A stretch of 64,000 nucleotides of DNA from Pantoea sp. WMus005 (lineage in GTDB: Bacteria; Pseudomonadota; Gammaproteobacteria; Enterobacterales; Enterobacteriaceae): the NCBI RefSeq assembly GCF_013415305.1, contig NZ_JACBXU010000001.1, forward strand, positions 682,001 to 746,000, given 5' to 3'. Under the pieces are notes generated by a model. That model was not told where the DNA came from. It saw only the letters and a program-made list of their open reading frames with translations, and ran no database searches. The position numbers were made by a program, and so were the translations under genes. Below are positions 7,917 through 18,455 of the stretch, piece after piece (position 1 is the stretch's first letter; each line of letters starts with the position of its first letter).

Positions 7917-7956
7917 GGGTGATTCATCGACTGATGTCAGTCGATGAATATCACCC
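7917..7956. repeat. long near-perfect inverted repeat downstream of the chemoreceptor gene
   Basis: GGGTGA-TTCATCGACTGA, a TG centre, TCAGTCGATGAA-TA-TCACCC: a 12-bp perfect core extended by six more pairs after a small bulge. It has no T run, so it is not a normal terminator. It lies between the dsrB terminator and the chemoreceptor stop codon. Confidence 0.8.
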
Positions 7957-7965
7957 GGCATACCC

Positions 7966-9672
7966 TTAGAAGGTTTCCCAGTTATCCGTGCCAGAGGCCA
8001 GCGCTGGACGGGGTGCCAGAGCCGGTGTTTTTAACGGGGAAGAAGCACGAGGCGCCACGCCTGCGGTGGCGGTTAAGTCCTGCAGGCGGAATGCTGCTAC
8101 CGCCTGCGTTAGTTTGCCCGCCTGATCTTCCAGCGAGGCCGCTGCTGCGGAAGCTTCTTCCACCAGTGAGGCGTTCTGCTGAGTAACATTATCCATCTCA
8201 GTGACGGCCTGGCTCACCTGCTGAATACCGCGGCTCTGCTCGTCCGAGGCGGCTGCAATTTCCGACATAATATCGGTAACGCGACGAACCGCTTCTACAA
8301 TCTCACCCATGGTGCTGCCCGCTTCACCAACCTGATGCGATCCATCCTTGATCAGCGTGACCGACTCAGCAATCAGGGATTCAATCTCTTTAGCCGCCTG
8401 CGCACTGCGCTGGGCCAGACTGCGTACTTCGCTGGCTACCACCGCAAAACCACGACCCTGTTCACCGGCACGCGCCGCTTCTACCGCTGCGTTCAAGGCC
8501 AGGATGTTGGTCTGGAATGCAATGCTATTAATGACGTTGGTGATTTCAGCAATCTTCTTCGAGCTGCCGGAGATGTTGGTCATGGTTTTCACCACGCTAT
8601 TGACCAGATCGCCACCGCTGCGTGCTTTGCCGGAAGCATCCGCAGCCAGCTGGCTGGCGTGATGGGCATTCTCGGCATTCTGTTTCACTGTTGCGGTCAG
8701 CTGTTCCATGCTGGCTGCCGTCTGCTCCAGCGCCGCCGCCTGCTGCTCGGTACGGGAAGAGAGATCGGTGTTACCGGCGGAAATCTCACTGGAGCCCTGA
8801 TAAATCGCCACAGCGCCTTCGCGCACTGTTCCGACTGTGGTTACAAGCGACTGCTGCATCAGTTGCAGATTATGGATCAGTGTACCAATCTCACTGCGAC
8901 CAAAGGGCAGGGGAGCGGAGGTCAGATCGCCCTGTGCAATACGTTCGATACGCATCACCGACTGACGCAGCGGATTAATGACCACCCGGCGCAGGAAGAC
9001 AAAGGTCAGCAGCACCAGCACCAGAGCGGCACCGAACGCCACGGCCATGGCGATAAAGCCGATACGGGACTGGTGGTCGGCTTCGACGGTAATGGCATTG
9101 GCGCGGTCAGTACGGATCCTGATGGCCTTCAGTAACACCGCATTATAGTCTTCATCCAGCTTGCGGGTTACGTCCGTTTCCTGCGCGATGATGCCCTCAA
9201 AGCTGCCCTGTTTACCGGCGTCGATCATCGGTATCAGGCCTTTATTAATGTAATCGTTAAAGCGAGCCTGCAGCGTGGCATCCAGGTCAGTGTCAGCAGG
9301 GGTCTTCACTTCACGTGCCTGATAGACAGCGAAGCCATCTTTTGCCTGCTGAATACGTTTTTCAGCCGCAGTTACATTGGCGCGAAACTCATCCATGTCA
9401 CCAATACGTGCGGCGGCACCGGCCTGAATGATCGTCAGACGCGCAGTACGCAGGTGGTTTGAACTGTTAGAGAGGCCCATGCGAACCTGAATTTCGTCCG
9501 TGGCATCACTGAGGGAATGATTACCTAAAATCAGAAAGTAACTGGCGACACCAATACAGAGTGCGAACAGCAGCAAAATGCCGCCGAAGATCAGGCTAAA
9601 CAGTGGTACCAGGCGGAGATTCTGCCAGATGCCAGCGCTCGTATGTCCATCATTATCTAATGCAGTGTTCAT
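7966..9672 (-). CDS. methyl-accepting chemotaxis protein (Tar/Tsr type)
   Basis: 568 residues. An N-terminal membrane helix (about 18-48) precedes a periplasmic four-helix-bundle ligand domain (about 49-205). A second membrane helix (about 205-230) leads to HAMP and then the cytoplasmic signalling domain, whose hairpin tip contains the stretch from IAFQTNILALNAAVEAARAG to GFAVVASEVR. The last five residues are NWETF, the pentapeptide that tethers CheR and CheB in high-abundance receptors such as Tar and Tsr. It detects an unknown attractant and signals through CheA/CheW. A sigma-28-type promoter lies 37 bp upstream. It is inserted between dsrB and rcsA relative to E. coli. Confidence 0.95.
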   Translation of the reverse strand: MNTALDNDGHTSAGIWQNLRLVPLFSLIFGGILLLFALCIGVASYFLILGNHSLSDATDEIQVRMGLSNSSNHLRTARLTIIQAGAAARIGDMDEFRANVTAAEKRIQQAKDGFAVYQAREVKTPADTDLDATLQARFNDYINKGLIPMIDAGKQGSFEGIIAQETDVTRKLDEDYNAVLLKAIRIRTDRANAITVEADHQSRIGFIAMAVAFGAALVLVLLTFVFLRRVVINPLRQSVMRIERIAQGDLTSAPLPFGRSEIGTLIHNLQLMQQSLVTTVGTVREGAVAIYQGSSEISAGNTDLSSRTEQQAAALEQTAASMEQLTATVKQNAENAHHASQLAADASGKARSGGDLVNSVVKTMTNISGSSKKIAEITNVINSIAFQTNILALNAAVEAARAGEQGRGFAVVASEVRSLAQRSAQAAKEIESLIAESVTLIKDGSHQVGEAGSTMGEIVEAVRRVTDIMSEIAAASDEQSRGIQQVSQAVTEMDNVTQQNASLVEEASAAAASLEDQAGKLTQAVAAFRLQDLTATAGVAPRASSPLKTPALAPRPALASGTDNWETF

Positions 9673-9708
9673 ATCCTTGCTCTCTTGAGGCTGTTGTTAT
9701 AGGGCATA

Positions 9709-9735
9709 ACATCGGCAAAAGAGCGTAAAAGCTTA
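9709..9735 (-). promoter_or_regulatory. sigma-28 promoter of the chemoreceptor gene
   Basis: Read on the minus strand: TAAGCTTT, 11-bp spacer, GCCGATGT, close to the flagellar consensus TAAAGTTT-N11-GCCGATAA and correctly placed upstream of the start at 9672. Confidence 0.75.
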
Positions 9736-9770
9736 GCGGTAAGAATGAGACATAGATCGCAATTCAGCGC

Positions 9771-9798
9771 AAAAAAAAACCGGCCATAATGGCCGGTT
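9771..9798 (-). terminator. rcsA terminator
   Basis: On the minus strand AACCGGCC-ATTA-TGGCCGGTT-type stem followed by a run of nine T, 15 bp after the rcsA stop. Confidence 0.85.
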
Positions 9799-9813
9799 CT
9801 TCAGGTTTTACGA

Positions 9814-10449
9814 TCAGCGAATATTAACGTAAATACCCGAGGTCACATTATCGGTTAAACGCACCACATGATAAATAACCTGCTTATTATGTGTTTTAAT
9901 TTTGCGTTTAATATTACCTTTGTGTGACGATACCGTTTTGGCCTTAATTTGCATTTTATCTGAGATCTGGATGGTATCATGACCTGACATCCACATTTTC
10001 AGCATGTTTGACTCAGTCTGGCTCAGGGTTAATGGATGAACATCCATGCCCGAAGAGATACGTGCAGACTGGTTAAGCTTCTTCTGCAAATAGGTACCAA
10101 GTAAAGAGTCCAGGGTCGATGTCTTCATCGATTTTGACGTAATAATCAGGTTCTTACGAACGTAGAGATATTCCTCAAAATGGATATTGCTAATCGCCAT
10201 GAATATAAAAAACAGTGTATCGGGATGCTGCGTAATAATAGTGCGGATACGTTCACTGGAATCTGACTCATGAATGAAACAATCTTCATTAATAAAGACG
10301 ACACCAGGGTTTAATTGCTCACATTTTTGCTGTAGTTGCTCAATATCGGAGACAGAAGAGATATTTTTCTTCTTAACTCCTTTTAAAGACATATAGTCTG
10401 ATAATCCCAGGCGTGTGTAGTTGCAGGAATCCATAATAATAGTTGGCAT
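9814..10449 (-). CDS. rcsA: RcsA, LuxR-type auxiliary activator of capsule synthesis
   Basis: 211 residues from the ATG preceded by GAGGGTCGCTATT, giving [16 protein letters not shown] as in E. coli RcsA (207 residues). An in-frame codon six residues upstream is less well placed. The C-terminal LuxR helix-turn-helix is almost unchanged: [20 protein letters not shown], then [21 protein letters not shown]. RcsA forms a heterodimer with RcsB on RcsAB boxes of exopolysaccharide promoters (amylovoran or stewartan type in this group) and represses flhDC. Lon degrades it. In E. coli, DsrA relieves H-NS silencing of rcsA; dsrA lies about 3 kb away here. Confidence 0.96.
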   Translation of the reverse strand: MPTIIMDSCNYTRLGLSDYMSLKGVKKKNISSVSDIEQLQQKCEQLNPGVVFINEDCFIHESDSSERIRTIITQHPDTLFFIFMAISNIHFEEYLYVRKNLIITSKSMKTSTLDSLLGTYLQKKLNQSARISSGMDVHPLTLSQTESNMLKMWMSGHDTIQISDKMQIKAKTVSSHKGNIKRKIKTHNKQVIYHVVRLTDNVTSGIYVNIR

Positions 10450-11077
10450 AATAGCGACCCTCACCAATTTGTTATCCGTTTAAATCAACGATGAATACGC
10501 GTTGCGGTACGAGAGAGATTTCTTAGATACTTTTTTATTCTGCTCGTGCAGTGTGGTAACGGACAAACGCCCGTAAAAGTCTTCATCCCTGACCCGTTCT
10601 GCAAAAAATTTGTGCTGCCATAACGTCACATATCCTCCGGCAATGGCGGGGAATGCCAGTGAAGTGCCGGAGATTCAGTAAAGCTCATTTTTTTGAGAGC
10701 TGTGTCACTATCCCTGAAAACAGGATGTTTTCTGATAGGACAATTCTCAAAAACATTTGTTTTACGAAAGTGTGATGTCTCAGCGTGCGGTGACAATGCC
10801 GGAAAAAACATTTTTTAACAAGAAAAATCACTTAAAGATTTTTTTCCTGTAAATACAATGCATTGCCGATTTTGCCTGCACATTCACAGTCTGACAGCTT
10901 CTGTGAACCACCCCACTAAAATACGCGAAGCCAGGTTTAATAAGAATTATTTTCAGACTCTCTGCACATTTATCAGAATTTCCTTAGTTGCATTCTGGAA
11001 AACATGGTTCTGAAAATGCATGGATGGTTTTGCGATACTTAAGTGTCTATGTACGAAGATAGTTAGAAACTTAATGT
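10450..11077. other. intergenic region between rcsA and fliR, no gene seen
   Basis: About 630 bp, AT-rich toward the right. It must hold the rcsA promoter. TAAGAAT at 10940-10946, followed by TATTTTC, is a weak RcsAB-box candidate but is over 480 bp from the start. A 61-codon minus-strand frame at 10626-10811 has no ribosome site and unnatural composition, so I do not call it. No tRNA or terminator for fliR was evident. Confidence 0.5.
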
Positions 11078-11863
11078 TCAGGGACGGGATAGTTCGGTCA
11101 GAAACAGGGCGAGTAAATCGAATATTTCACCGAACAAACGCTCACAGAACGGGGCTAGCAGGGGCATCAGCAAGCTGATGGTTAAAATTCCGACTGATAA
11201 GGTAATCGGGAAGCCAATTGCGAAGATTGATAACTGTGGTGAAACACGGTTTAACAAACCCAGTACCAGATTTACCATGAGTAACAAAACGATTAACGGC
11301 AGCGCTAACATCATGCCATTAAGGAAAATTAATCCGCCTGACTTCACCAGCGCCATAAACGCATTGGCATTTATCGGCTCACCGCCAATCGGCAGTGTAT
11401 GAAAACTGTCCACCAGCAGCGAAATCAGCCACAAGTGTCCGTTAAAGGTCAGGAACAGCAGCATCGCCAGCATGTCGAGAAAACGGGCCAGTACCGGCAT
11501 GTTAAGACGGCTGCCTGGATCGAAAAAGGTGGCAAACGAGATGCCCATCTGCAACCCAATCACTTCACCGGCAAGGCGCACAGCAGCAAAAGCGAACTGC
11601 ATAGTGAAGCCGAGCGCAATACCAATCAACATCTGCTGAATCAGTAGCAAAAAGCCGGGCGGTGAGAACAGGGTGACGTTAACAGCCGGTAACAGCGGCA
11701 TCACCAGCCAGGTGATCATCACCGCCAGACCGATTTTGACACGCTTGCTGATAGATCGTTCATTGAGGATCGGTGCGGTGGCGAACAACGCCATGATGCG
11801 CACCAGAGGCCAGAAGAACTGACTGACCCATTGAACCAGCTGGCTGCTATCGAGAGTAATCAT
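11078..11863 (-). CDS. fliR: flagellar export apparatus protein FliR
   Basis: 261 residues from the ATG that overlaps the fliQ stop (ATGA); an upstream in-frame ATG inside fliQ is not needed. FliR is one of the three proteins (FliP, FliQ, FliR) forming the helical export gate core of the flagellar type III secretion system. Six or so hydrophobic segments are visible. The family stretches [17 protein letters not shown] and [17 protein letters not shown] are intact. It is the last gene of the fliF-R operon. Confidence 0.95.
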   Translation of the reverse strand: MITLDSSQLVQWVSQFFWPLVRIMALFATAPILNERSISKRVKIGLAVMITWLVMPLLPAVNVTLFSPPGFLLLIQQMLIGIALGFTMQFAFAAVRLAGEVIGLQMGISFATFFDPGSRLNMPVLARFLDMLAMLLFLTFNGHLWLISLLVDSFHTLPIGGEPINANAFMALVKSGGLIFLNGMMLALPLIVLLLMVNLVLGLLNRVSPQLSIFAIGFPITLSVGILTISLLMPLLAPFCERLFGEIFDLLALFLTELSRP

Positions 11864-12132
11864 CAGCCGATGATGTAAGGCAGGTTGGTAAAGACGGTAC
11901 GGATATAGTCCAGCAGCAGATTCAGCATCCACGGGCCGGCAATGATACCGGTAGTCGCTACCGCCAGGATCTTAGGAATAAAGGATAAGGTCTGTTCGTT
12001 GACCTGGGTCGCAGCCTGGATAAGGCTGATCAGCAGACCGCTGACCAGGGCTGCCAGCAGCAGCGGGGCGGCCAGCATCAGGGCGACGCGCATCGCTTCC
12101 TGTCCCATTACCATTACTGATTCGGGTGTCAT
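11863..12132 (-). CDS. fliQ: flagellar export apparatus protein FliQ
   Basis: 89 residues, the normal length. Two membrane hairpin helices (about residues 16-40 and 52-78) flank [17 protein letters not shown], the diagnostic FliQ segment. Four or five copies pack around the FliP-FliR core of the export gate. It overlaps fliR by one base and follows fliP by 26 bp. Confidence 0.96.
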   Translation of the reverse strand: MTPESVMVMGQEAMRVALMLAAPLLLAALVSGLLISLIQAATQVNEQTLSFIPKILAVATTGIIAGPWMLNLLLDYIRTVFTNLPYIIG

Positions 12133-12158
12133 GTGTTGCTCCGGTAAGAAAAGGGGGA

Positions 12159-12893
12159 TCAGGAGTAGAAGCTTTGTGCCAGTGAACCGACCAGCAGTTG
12201 CCAGCCATCGACCAGAACAAACAGCATCAGTTTAAACGGCAGCGCGATAGACGCTGGCGGGACCATCATCATCCCCAGTGCCATCAGCACGCTGGCAACG
12301 ACCAGGTCAATAATCAGGAACGGGATAAACACGGTAAAGCCAATCTGAAACGCGGTCTTCAGCTCGCTGGTTACATAAGCAGGCAGCAGAATACGCATTG
12401 GCACCGCTTCAGGACCCGCAATCGGGGCGGTATTCGCCAGACGTGCAAACAAGGCTAAATCCGCTTCGCGGGTCTGGCGCAGCATAAACTCGCGCAGCGG
12501 CTGAGCACCCTTATCAATCGCCACCTCCATGCTGATCTTGTCCTGACTGAACGGCAGGTAGGCGTCCTGATAAATTTTGTCGAAGGTCGGCGCCATAATA
12601 AAGAAGGTCAGAAACAATGACAGTCCGAGCAGCACCTGGTTAGGCGGCGCTGATGGCGTGCCCAGGGCGTTACGCAACAGACCAAACACAATGATGATAC
12701 GGGTGAAACTGGTCATCATCAGCAGCACGGCCGGAATAAAAGTCAGCGCAGTGATAAAGACCAGCGTCTGTACCGGCAGTGACCAGCTCTGACCGCCATT
12801 CGGCAGTGAGTGACTCACCAGGCCCGGCAGCTGGGCATGGGCAACCGGTGCCAGTAACAGCAGTGGCAATAAAGGAAGCAGTCGACGCATCAT
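12159..12893 (-). CDS. fliP: flagellar export apparatus protein FliP
   Basis: 244 residues, as in E. coli (245). A cleavable signal peptide ([17 protein letters not shown]) is followed by membrane helices and the conserved [17 protein letters not shown] and [16 protein letters not shown] segments. FliP makes the pentameric base of the export gate. Its start overlaps the end of fliO by 4 bp. Confidence 0.96.
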   Translation of the reverse strand: MMRRLLPLLPLLLLAPVAHAQLPGLVSHSLPNGGQSWSLPVQTLVFITALTFIPAVLLMMTSFTRIIIVFGLLRNALGTPSAPPNQVLLGLSLFLTFFIMAPTFDKIYQDAYLPFSQDKISMEVAIDKGAQPLREFMLRQTREADLALFARLANTAPIAGPEAVPMRILLPAYVTSELKTAFQIGFTVFIPFLIIDLVVASVLMALGMMMVPPASIALPFKLMLFVLVDGWQLLVGSLAQSFYS

Positions 12894-13288
12894 TGTGGTT
12901 TTCCGGGACGTTTAACCAGATTCTGTAACAGCTGACGAAAATCCTGTGGCGCACTGTTTACTGGCGTCACAGAGACCGGTTCACCCGGCGGCAGCGTATG
13001 CAGATGGGTAATCTGCTGTGCGGTGACGCCCAGCACCAGACGGGCATCGGGGGTATCGATAATCACCACCCGCTCACGCTGGCCTACAGAGACGCTGGCG
13101 GTGAGTTTAAGCTCCTGGCTGCTGACCTTTTTCGGCGCGAAGCCGACACGGCGCGCCAGCCAGGCGCAGGCCAGAATCAATAAGATAATCACGGCTAACA
13201 CGCTGCTGACCTGAGCCAGCATAGAGCCGGTCGAGATCGCCTGAGCGTGCGGTGCAGCCGGTTGCAGTGTTTGATTCTGGCTATTCAT
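12890..13288 (-). CDS. fliO: flagellar export gate assembly protein FliO
   Basis: 132 residues with one membrane helix (about 26-48, [21 protein letters not shown]) and a small cytoplasmic domain containing [11 protein letters not shown] and [14 protein letters not shown]. FliO is the weakly conserved scaffold that helps FliP assemble. Position between fliN and fliP confirms the identity. Confidence 0.92.
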   Translation of the reverse strand: MNSQNQTLQPAAPHAQAISTGSMLAQVSSVLAVIILLILACAWLARRVGFAPKKVSSQELKLTASVSVGQRERVVIIDTPDARLVLGVTAQQITHLHTLPPGEPVSVTPVNSAPQDFRQLLQNLVKRPGKPQ

Positions 13289-13298
13289 AATGTGACTC

Positions 13299-13706
13299 TT
13301 AGCGACTCAGACGACGCATACGTTCAGAAGGGGTGATGATGTCAGTGATGCGAACGCCATATTTGTCGTTCACAACCACGACTTCACCCTGCGCAATCAG
13401 GTAGCCGTTGATCAGTATATCCAGCGGTTCACCCGCCAGGCCATCCAGTGACACCACGGAACCCTGCGCGAGACGCAGCAGCTCTTTGATGGTCATTTTG
13501 GTGCGACCCAGTTCCACGGTAAGTTTTACCGGGATATCCATAATCAGATCGATATCCTGCAGCGATCCAGCGACATTGCCGCTGTCGAATGATTTGAAGA
13601 CGTCTTCGGTCTGCGGCGCACTGCTGCTGCCGACCTGCTCATTCATCGCTTCAGCCCACAGATCGTCCGCAGAGACATCGTCAGACGGTTTATTACTGTC
13701 AGTCAT
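13299..13706 (-). CDS. fliN: flagellar motor switch protein FliN
   Basis: 135 residues. The C-terminal SpoA domain reads DIPVKLTVELGRTKMTIKELL ending in GVRITDIITPSERMRRL, typical of FliN; the N-terminal 50 residues are variable and acidic. FliN forms the bottom of the C ring with FliM and binds FliH during export. It overlaps the end of fliM by 8 bp. Confidence 0.96.
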   Translation of the reverse strand: MTDSNKPSDDVSADDLWAEAMNEQVGSSSAPQTEDVFKSFDSGNVAGSLQDIDLIMDIPVKLTVELGRTKMTIKELLRLAQGSVVSLDGLAGEPLDILINGYLIAQGEVVVVNDKYGVRITDIITPSERMRRLSR

Positions 13707-14706
13707 GGGGCTGTTCCTCGTTCAGCGAATTCAAAATCGGGTTAATCAGGTGTTCAACACGAAGTGCGTACTGACCATTCATCGTGCCATATTGGCTGGT
13801 TAATACCGGGACACTATCGACATGCGCGATAATACGTTCCGGCTTCTCAATCGGCAGCACATCACCGGGTTTCAGCTGCAAAATCCGTGACAGACGCAGT
13901 GAGGTTTCGGCAAAGTGAGCAATCAGTTCCAGCTCAGAGTGCTGCACCTGTTTGACCAGGTTGTCGCGCCAGTGGTTATCTTCCTGACGGGAGTTTTCGA
14001 GCGGTGGGTTCACCAGCAGCTCGCGCAGCGGTTCAATCATTGAAAACGGGATGCAGATATTAAACTCACCCACCAGGTTACCAATCTCCACCTGGAACGG
14101 CGTGTTAACCACGATGTCGTTCGGTGAAGTGGTGATGTTGGTGAACTTAACCTGCATCTCTGAACGTACATACTCGACGTCCAGAGGATAAATGGCCTTC
14201 CATGCATCGCTGTAACCATCCAGCGCCAGCTTCAGCATGCGGCGAATCACGCGCTGCTCGGTATGGGTGAACTCACGGCCTTCGACTTTAGTCGGAAAAC
14301 GTCCGTCACCACCAAACAGGTTGTCGACAGCGATAAACACCAGGCTCGGTGAAAACACCACCAGCGCGGTGCCGCGCAGCGGCTTCAGGTGGATCAGATT
14401 CAGGTTGGTTGGCACCGGCAGATTGCGGGCAAACTCATGATACGGCTGAATCTTGATCGCCCCGACGCTGATATCCGGGCTACGGCGCAGCAGGTTAAAC
14501 AGCGCCATACGGAAACTACGGGCAAAACGCTCATTAATAATCTCCAGCGCCTGCAAACGCTCGCGAACCACACGGCGCTGGGTATTCGGATCGTAAGGAC
14601 GTATATCGCCTTCCGGTCCGTTTTGTTTCTTTTCTTCTTCCGCGCTGCCGCTGTCGCCGTTTAAAAGGGCGTCAATTTCAGCCTGGGAGAGAATGCTATC
14701 GCCCAT
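13699..14706 (-). CDS. fliM: flagellar motor switch protein FliM
   Basis: 335 residues. The N-terminal MGDSILSQAEIDALLNG is the CheY-P binding peptide. The middle CheC-like domain and the C-terminal SpoA domain (from GDVLPIEKPERIIAHVD to ALRVEHLI) follow. FliM links FliG to FliN in the C ring and receives the chemotaxis signal. It starts 4 bp after fliL and overlaps fliN. Confidence 0.96.
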   Translation of the reverse strand: MGDSILSQAEIDALLNGDSGSAEEEKKQNGPEGDIRPYDPNTQRRVVRERLQALEIINERFARSFRMALFNLLRRSPDISVGAIKIQPYHEFARNLPVPTNLNLIHLKPLRGTALVVFSPSLVFIAVDNLFGGDGRFPTKVEGREFTHTEQRVIRRMLKLALDGYSDAWKAIYPLDVEYVRSEMQVKFTNITTSPNDIVVNTPFQVEIGNLVGEFNICIPFSMIEPLRELLVNPPLENSRQEDNHWRDNLVKQVQHSELELIAHFAETSLRLSRILQLKPGDVLPIEKPERIIAHVDSVPVLTSQYGTMNGQYALRVEHLINPILNSLNEEQPHD

Positions 14707-14710
14707 TGAT

Positions 14711-15196
14711 TCACCTCAAAATGAAGGCAGTAAACAGCACGTCGTTTACAGCCTGCGGAGGTTGACCTTTTACCAGCGGGGGTGTCAGCGCCTGTTTGAT
14801 TTGTTCAACAAGCGCCTGCTTTCCTTGCTCTGTCGCCAGCGCCGCAGCACTCTGACGCGAGAGCAGCAGCAGCAAACGGCTGCGCACCTCAGGCAGATAG
14901 TCATTCATCCGACGTCGGGTATCCTCATCGGCCAGACGCAGGGTAAAGCCTACGTAGAGCACGCGGTCAGGATCGTTATCGGGATTGACCAGGTTAACCG
15001 TAAATGTATCAAGTGCAAAAAAGACCGGAGCGGGAGGCGGTTCAACTTTCGCCACCTCAGGCTTATCGCCCTCATGTTTATTCATCATTCGCCAGACTGC
15101 ATAGCCTGCCACGCTGCAAGCGGCCAGCGTCAAAATGAGCAACACTGGTATTAAGAGTTTACGTTTGCTGCCTTTTGCTTTCGCGTTATCAGACAT
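14711..15196 (-). CDS. fliL: flagellar basal body protein FliL
   Basis: 161 residues. A basic N-terminal stretch ([10 protein letters not shown]) precedes one membrane helix (about 14-33) and a periplasmic domain containing [11 protein letters not shown] and GFTLRLAD. FliL surrounds the stator units and supports torque at high load. It is separated from fliK by 127 bp that carry an inverted repeat, the only sizeable gap in the operon. Confidence 0.94.
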   Translation of the reverse strand: MSDNAKAKGSKRKLLIPVLLILTLAACSVAGYAVWRMMNKHEGDKPEVAKVEPPPAPVFFALDTFTVNLVNPDNDPDRVLYVGFTLRLADEDTRRRMNDYLPEVRSRLLLLLSRQSAAALATEQGKQALVEQIKQALTPPLVKGQPPQAVNDVLFTAFILR

Positions 15197-15253
15197 GGTG
15201 CAGTTACTTCCTGTGAATTATAGGCAAGCCTCTCGGCTCACGAGACAGATTAT

Positions 15254-15292
15254 CCGCGTCTTAAGTCAAACCAATGGGTAGATAAGACGCGG
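15254..15292. repeat. inverted repeat in the fliK-fliL gap
   Basis: CCGCGTCTTA and TAAGACGCGG form a 10-bp stem with a 19-nt loop. On the plus strand a GTTTT follows, but operon transcription runs on the minus strand, where no T run follows. It may stabilise or process the mRNA between fliK and fliL. Confidence 0.6.
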
Positions 15293-15323
15293 GTTTTACG
15301 CTTACCTTCAGCGTTTGCCGCTG

Positions 15324-16625
15324 TCAGGCGAAAGTATCGACGGCGCTATTGCCGCTGACGCGAGCCTGAAGGGCAGCGGGAACGGCGATCGGCGTAATGT
15401 CGGTGTCACTGTCCTGGGTGAGGGAGAAGCGGCCATGCTGTCCATCGCGGCGCGCCTCCTGTTGCTGCTGGAATTGCTGGCCCTGCGCGGAACTGTCACT
15501 GCTCACCTGACTCTCGCCCAGGTTGATACCGCTTTCTGCCAGCGCGCTGCGCAGCTGCGGTATCGCGGCTTCCAGTGCCGCTCTGACGTGGCTATGGCCG
15601 GAAACCAGATTAATTTGTGCCTGATCGTTATCCAGTTTCAGGCTGATCTGGATAGCGCCAAGGTCTGCCGGATGTAAACGCAACTCTGCGTTCTGCTGGC
15701 CGTTGCGACTGAACATCACAATCTGCTGACTCAGCGCCTGCTGCCACTCGTCGCTGCCCAGCTGTGAGTTCAGCGTCGGCGTTGACGGGGTGCTGATGGT
15801 CGCGGAGGCGGTCACCGGAGCAGGCAGGCTGCTGGCGGTGGCGACGGGCATCGCGTTGATCGTGCTGTCGCTGGTACTGGCTTTAATCGCACCCTGATCA
15901 TCCTGCTTAACCATGTTGCTCAGTGCCTGCTGGAAGCTGCTATCAAGCGTCAGGCCATTGCTGGCTGCACTCTGCGCGGCAGTGTTGCTCTGGCTGGCGG
16001 CAGCCGTGACGCCAGGTTTGCTGTCGCTGGCGGCAGTGGTGACGGCAGGTTTGCTCTGTGCATCGCTTCTGACTTCAGCCTTCTCATCATCACTTTCTGC
16101 ATGGCCCGGCTGTGCGCTGGTCAGCAGTTGTGCCAGCGAAGTCTGACTTTTCCGGCCGGTGTCGGTCTGGGCAATCAGCTCGCCCGCCTCACTGCTGACC
16201 GGGGTCGAAGGCGGCGCTGTCGGCGTCACCGCACCGGGTAACATGGCGAACAACGCCTGCACATTCTGCATGTCGGTGGCGCTTAAAGGTGCCACGTCCG
16301 GCTTGTCTTTATCATCGGCTGATTTTGACCCAGCTTTAATATTTTCAGGTTTAAACAGGGCGGTCAGCGCAGCTGGATTATCCAGCGCCGCCATCAGCGC
16401 ATTCAGGGGCGCCTTAGGGCGGGCATCATCGACAGTTTCTGCTTTAGTGTCAGCGGTTTGTGCCACTTTCCCATGCTGTTTTGCCAGGCCGATCAGCTGG
16501 TTTCCCAGCGCAGTCAGAAAGTCCTCAGGCAGGGCATTTTCACCCACAGCAAGGTCGGTTGAGACTGATGGTTCCGCGTTAGTTTTAACCGACGCTTTCA
16601 TGGCAATGTTTGGCAGCGTAATCAT
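15324..16625 (-). CDS. fliK: flagellar hook-length control protein FliK
   Basis: 433 residues. The long N-terminal and middle part is rich in Ala, Ser, Thr and Gln, as expected for the secreted molecular ruler. The C-terminal Flg_hook domain is recognisable from [19 protein letters not shown] to [20 protein letters not shown]. It contacts FlhB and switches export from hook to filament substrates. Its start overlaps the end of fliJ (ATGA). Confidence 0.94.
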   Translation of the reverse strand: MITLPNIAMKASVKTNAEPSVSTDLAVGENALPEDFLTALGNQLIGLAKQHGKVAQTADTKAETVDDARPKAPLNALMAALDNPAALTALFKPENIKAGSKSADDKDKPDVAPLSATDMQNVQALFAMLPGAVTPTAPPSTPVSSEAGELIAQTDTGRKSQTSLAQLLTSAQPGHAESDDEKAEVRSDAQSKPAVTTAASDSKPGVTAAASQSNTAAQSAASNGLTLDSSFQQALSNMVKQDDQGAIKASTSDSTINAMPVATASSLPAPVTASATISTPSTPTLNSQLGSDEWQQALSQQIVMFSRNGQQNAELRLHPADLGAIQISLKLDNDQAQINLVSGHSHVRAALEAAIPQLRSALAESGINLGESQVSSDSSAQGQQFQQQQEARRDGQHGRFSLTQDSDTDITPIAVPAALQARVSGNSAVDTFA

Positions 16626-17065
16626 TCGCCTCTCCTCGATGCGGCCCGTTGGGCAAATTCATCCATCCGTTTCTGATCGAGACGGTTTTCCTGTCGTAAT
16701 GCATTTTCCGCTGCCCGCGTAATCAGAGTCTGATAGGCGTTGAGCCGTTGCTGTTTGTCGCGCCAGTTAATCAGTGCCTGCTCCAGTCGCTGATTCCAGT
16801 TATTAAGCTGGTTGCGGTGCTGCTCAATCGCTTTTTCCAGCGTCTGAATAAACTGGTGGTAGTTCGTCCAGCGGGTGCTGGCGATACCGGATGACATATC
16901 ATCGTTGAGCTTATTGCGATACTCGTCCTGATAATCGAGCAGCATCGTCAGCTGCTCGTTAGCGGCGTGCTGGCCGCGACGCATATCGCCTAAATAGATG
17001 GCGGCACGTTCGAGATCCTGCTCCGCTAAGTCGCGCAGCGTATCAATGGCATTTGCAGTTTTCAT
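16622..17065 (-). CDS. fliJ: flagellar export chaperone FliJ
   Basis: 147 residues, almost entirely helical coiled coil with alternating charged and Leu/Ala positions. FliJ sits in the centre of the FliI hexamer ring, resembling the gamma subunit of F-type ATPases, and helps recycle export chaperones. It lies 28 bp after fliI and overlaps fliK. Confidence 0.93.
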   Translation of the reverse strand: MKTANAIDTLRDLAEQDLERAAIYLGDMRRGQHAANEQLTMLLDYQDEYRNKLNDDMSSGIASTRWTNYHQFIQTLEKAIEQHRNQLNNWNQRLEQALINWRDKQQRLNAYQTLITRAAENALRQENRLDQKRMDEFAQRAASRRGE

Positions 17066-17093
17066 TGCCGTTACCTCGTGTTAATTCGTGTGA

Positions 17094-18455
17094 CTAGCCA
17101 AACAGCGCATGCAGATGCAGGCTGGCGTCGTCGTAATCGCTGCGCTCAAAGATGCCCTGTTGCAGGAAGGCTTCCATCTGTGGATAGAGCGTGATCGCTT
17201 TATCGAGCATCGGATCGCTGCCGGCTGCATAGGCCCCGACGCTGACCAGATCGCGGTTACGCTGGAAGCTGGAGAGCAACTGCTTGAACTGGCGCACCTG
17301 CGCATAATGGTTCTCATCGATCAGCGAGGTCATCGCACGGCTGATCGAGGCTTCAATATCAATGGCCGGATAGTGGCCGGCTTCGCCCAGACGACGCGAC
17401 AGCACAATGTGGCCGTCGAGAATAGCGCGCGCGGAGTCTGCAATCGGGTCCTGCTGATCATCGCCTTCGGTCAGTACGGTATAAAAGGCGGTAATCGAGC
17501 CGCCGCCGTCGATGCCGTTACCGGCACGCTCAACCAGCGCAGGCAGTTTGGCGAACACGGAAGGCGGATAGCCTTTGGTTGCGGGCGGTTCACCGATGGC
17601 CAGGGCGATCTCACGCTGCGCCATGGCGTAGCGGGTCAGGGAATCCATAATCAGCAACACATGCTTGCCGCGGTCGCGAAAATCTTCTGCAATACGGGTG
17701 GCGTAAGCCGCACCCTGCATACGCAGCAGCGGCGACACGTCAGCCGGCGCGGCGATGACCACCGAACGGGCGCGGCCTTCAGCACCGAGAATGTTCTCGA
17801 TAAAATCTTTTACTTCACGGCCACGTTCGCCAATCAGACCGACCACAATCACGTCGGCTTTGGTGTAACGCGCCATCATGCCCAGCAAAACACTTTTACC
17901 CACGCCGGAACCGGCGAACAGGCCCATACGCTGCCCGCGACCCACCGTCAGCAGGGCGTTGATCGCCCGCACGCCGGTATCCAGCACGTCGGTAATCGGC
18001 GTACGCTGCAGCGGGTTAAACGGCGGGGTGTTCAGCGGTGCGCGATAGCCGGTATCCGGTGACGGCAGACCATCCAGCGGTCGGCCGCTGCCATCGAGTA
18101 CGCGGCCCAGCAGTTCCGGGCCCAGCATCATCTGTTTACCCGCCTGCGGGTTCTCACCATTCTGGCGCGCATAGACCCGCGCACCCGGTAAGATGCCGTC
18201 CACTTCTTCCAGTGGCATCATCAGCAACTTCTGACCATTGAATCCCACCACTTCGCTTTCGATTTCGCTGATGGTTTTGCCATCGTTGCGTTCGATCACG
18301 CAGGTCGCACCCAGCGGCAGCTGTAAGCCGGTCGCTTCCAGCACCAGGCCGGTGGCGCGGGTCAGGCGGCCATAGCGGCGCACCGGCTGCACCTGGGCGA
18401 TACGTTTCTCAAAGGCGTCGAGCGAGCCAAGCCAGCGATTCAGACGGGTGGTCAT
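17094..18455 (-). CDS. fliI: flagellum-specific ATP synthase FliI
   Basis: 453 residues. Walker A is AGSGVGKS (about 181-188), preceded by the conserved GQRMGLF. Walker B lies in [19 protein letters not shown], and [14 protein letters not shown] is the family's signature. This ATPase energises unfolding and docking of flagellar export substrates at the cytoplasmic face. Its start overlaps the fliH stop by one base, consistent with translational coupling. Confidence 0.97.
   Translation of the reverse strand: MTTRLNRWLGSLDAFEKRIAQVQPVRRYGRLTRATGLVLEATGLQLPLGATCVIERNDGKTISEIESEVVGFNGQKLLMMPLEEVDGILPGARVYARQNGENPQAGKQMMLGPELLGRVLDGSGRPLDGLPSPDTGYRAPLNTPPFNPLQRTPITDVLDTGVRAINALLTVGRGQRMGLFAGSGVGKSVLLGMMARYTKADVIVVGLIGERGREVKDFIENILGAEGRARSVVIAAPADVSPLLRMQGAAYATRIAEDFRDRGKHVLLIMDSLTRYAMAQREIALAIGEPPATKGYPPSVFAKLPALVERAGNGIDGGGSITAFYTVLTEGDDQQDPIADSARAILDGHIVLSRRLGEAGHYPAIDIEASISRAMTSLIDENHYAQVRQFKQLLSSFQRNRDLVSVGAYAAGSDPMLDKAITLYPQMEAFLQQGIFERSDYDDASLHLHALFG

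Noticed and set aside
10626..10811. A 61-codon minus-strand frame between rcsA and fliR
   Set aside because: No ribosome site, and no protein-like pattern.
10940..10953. RcsAB box controlling rcsA
   Set aside because: Only the left half matches the consensus, and it lies nearly 500 bp from the rcsA start.
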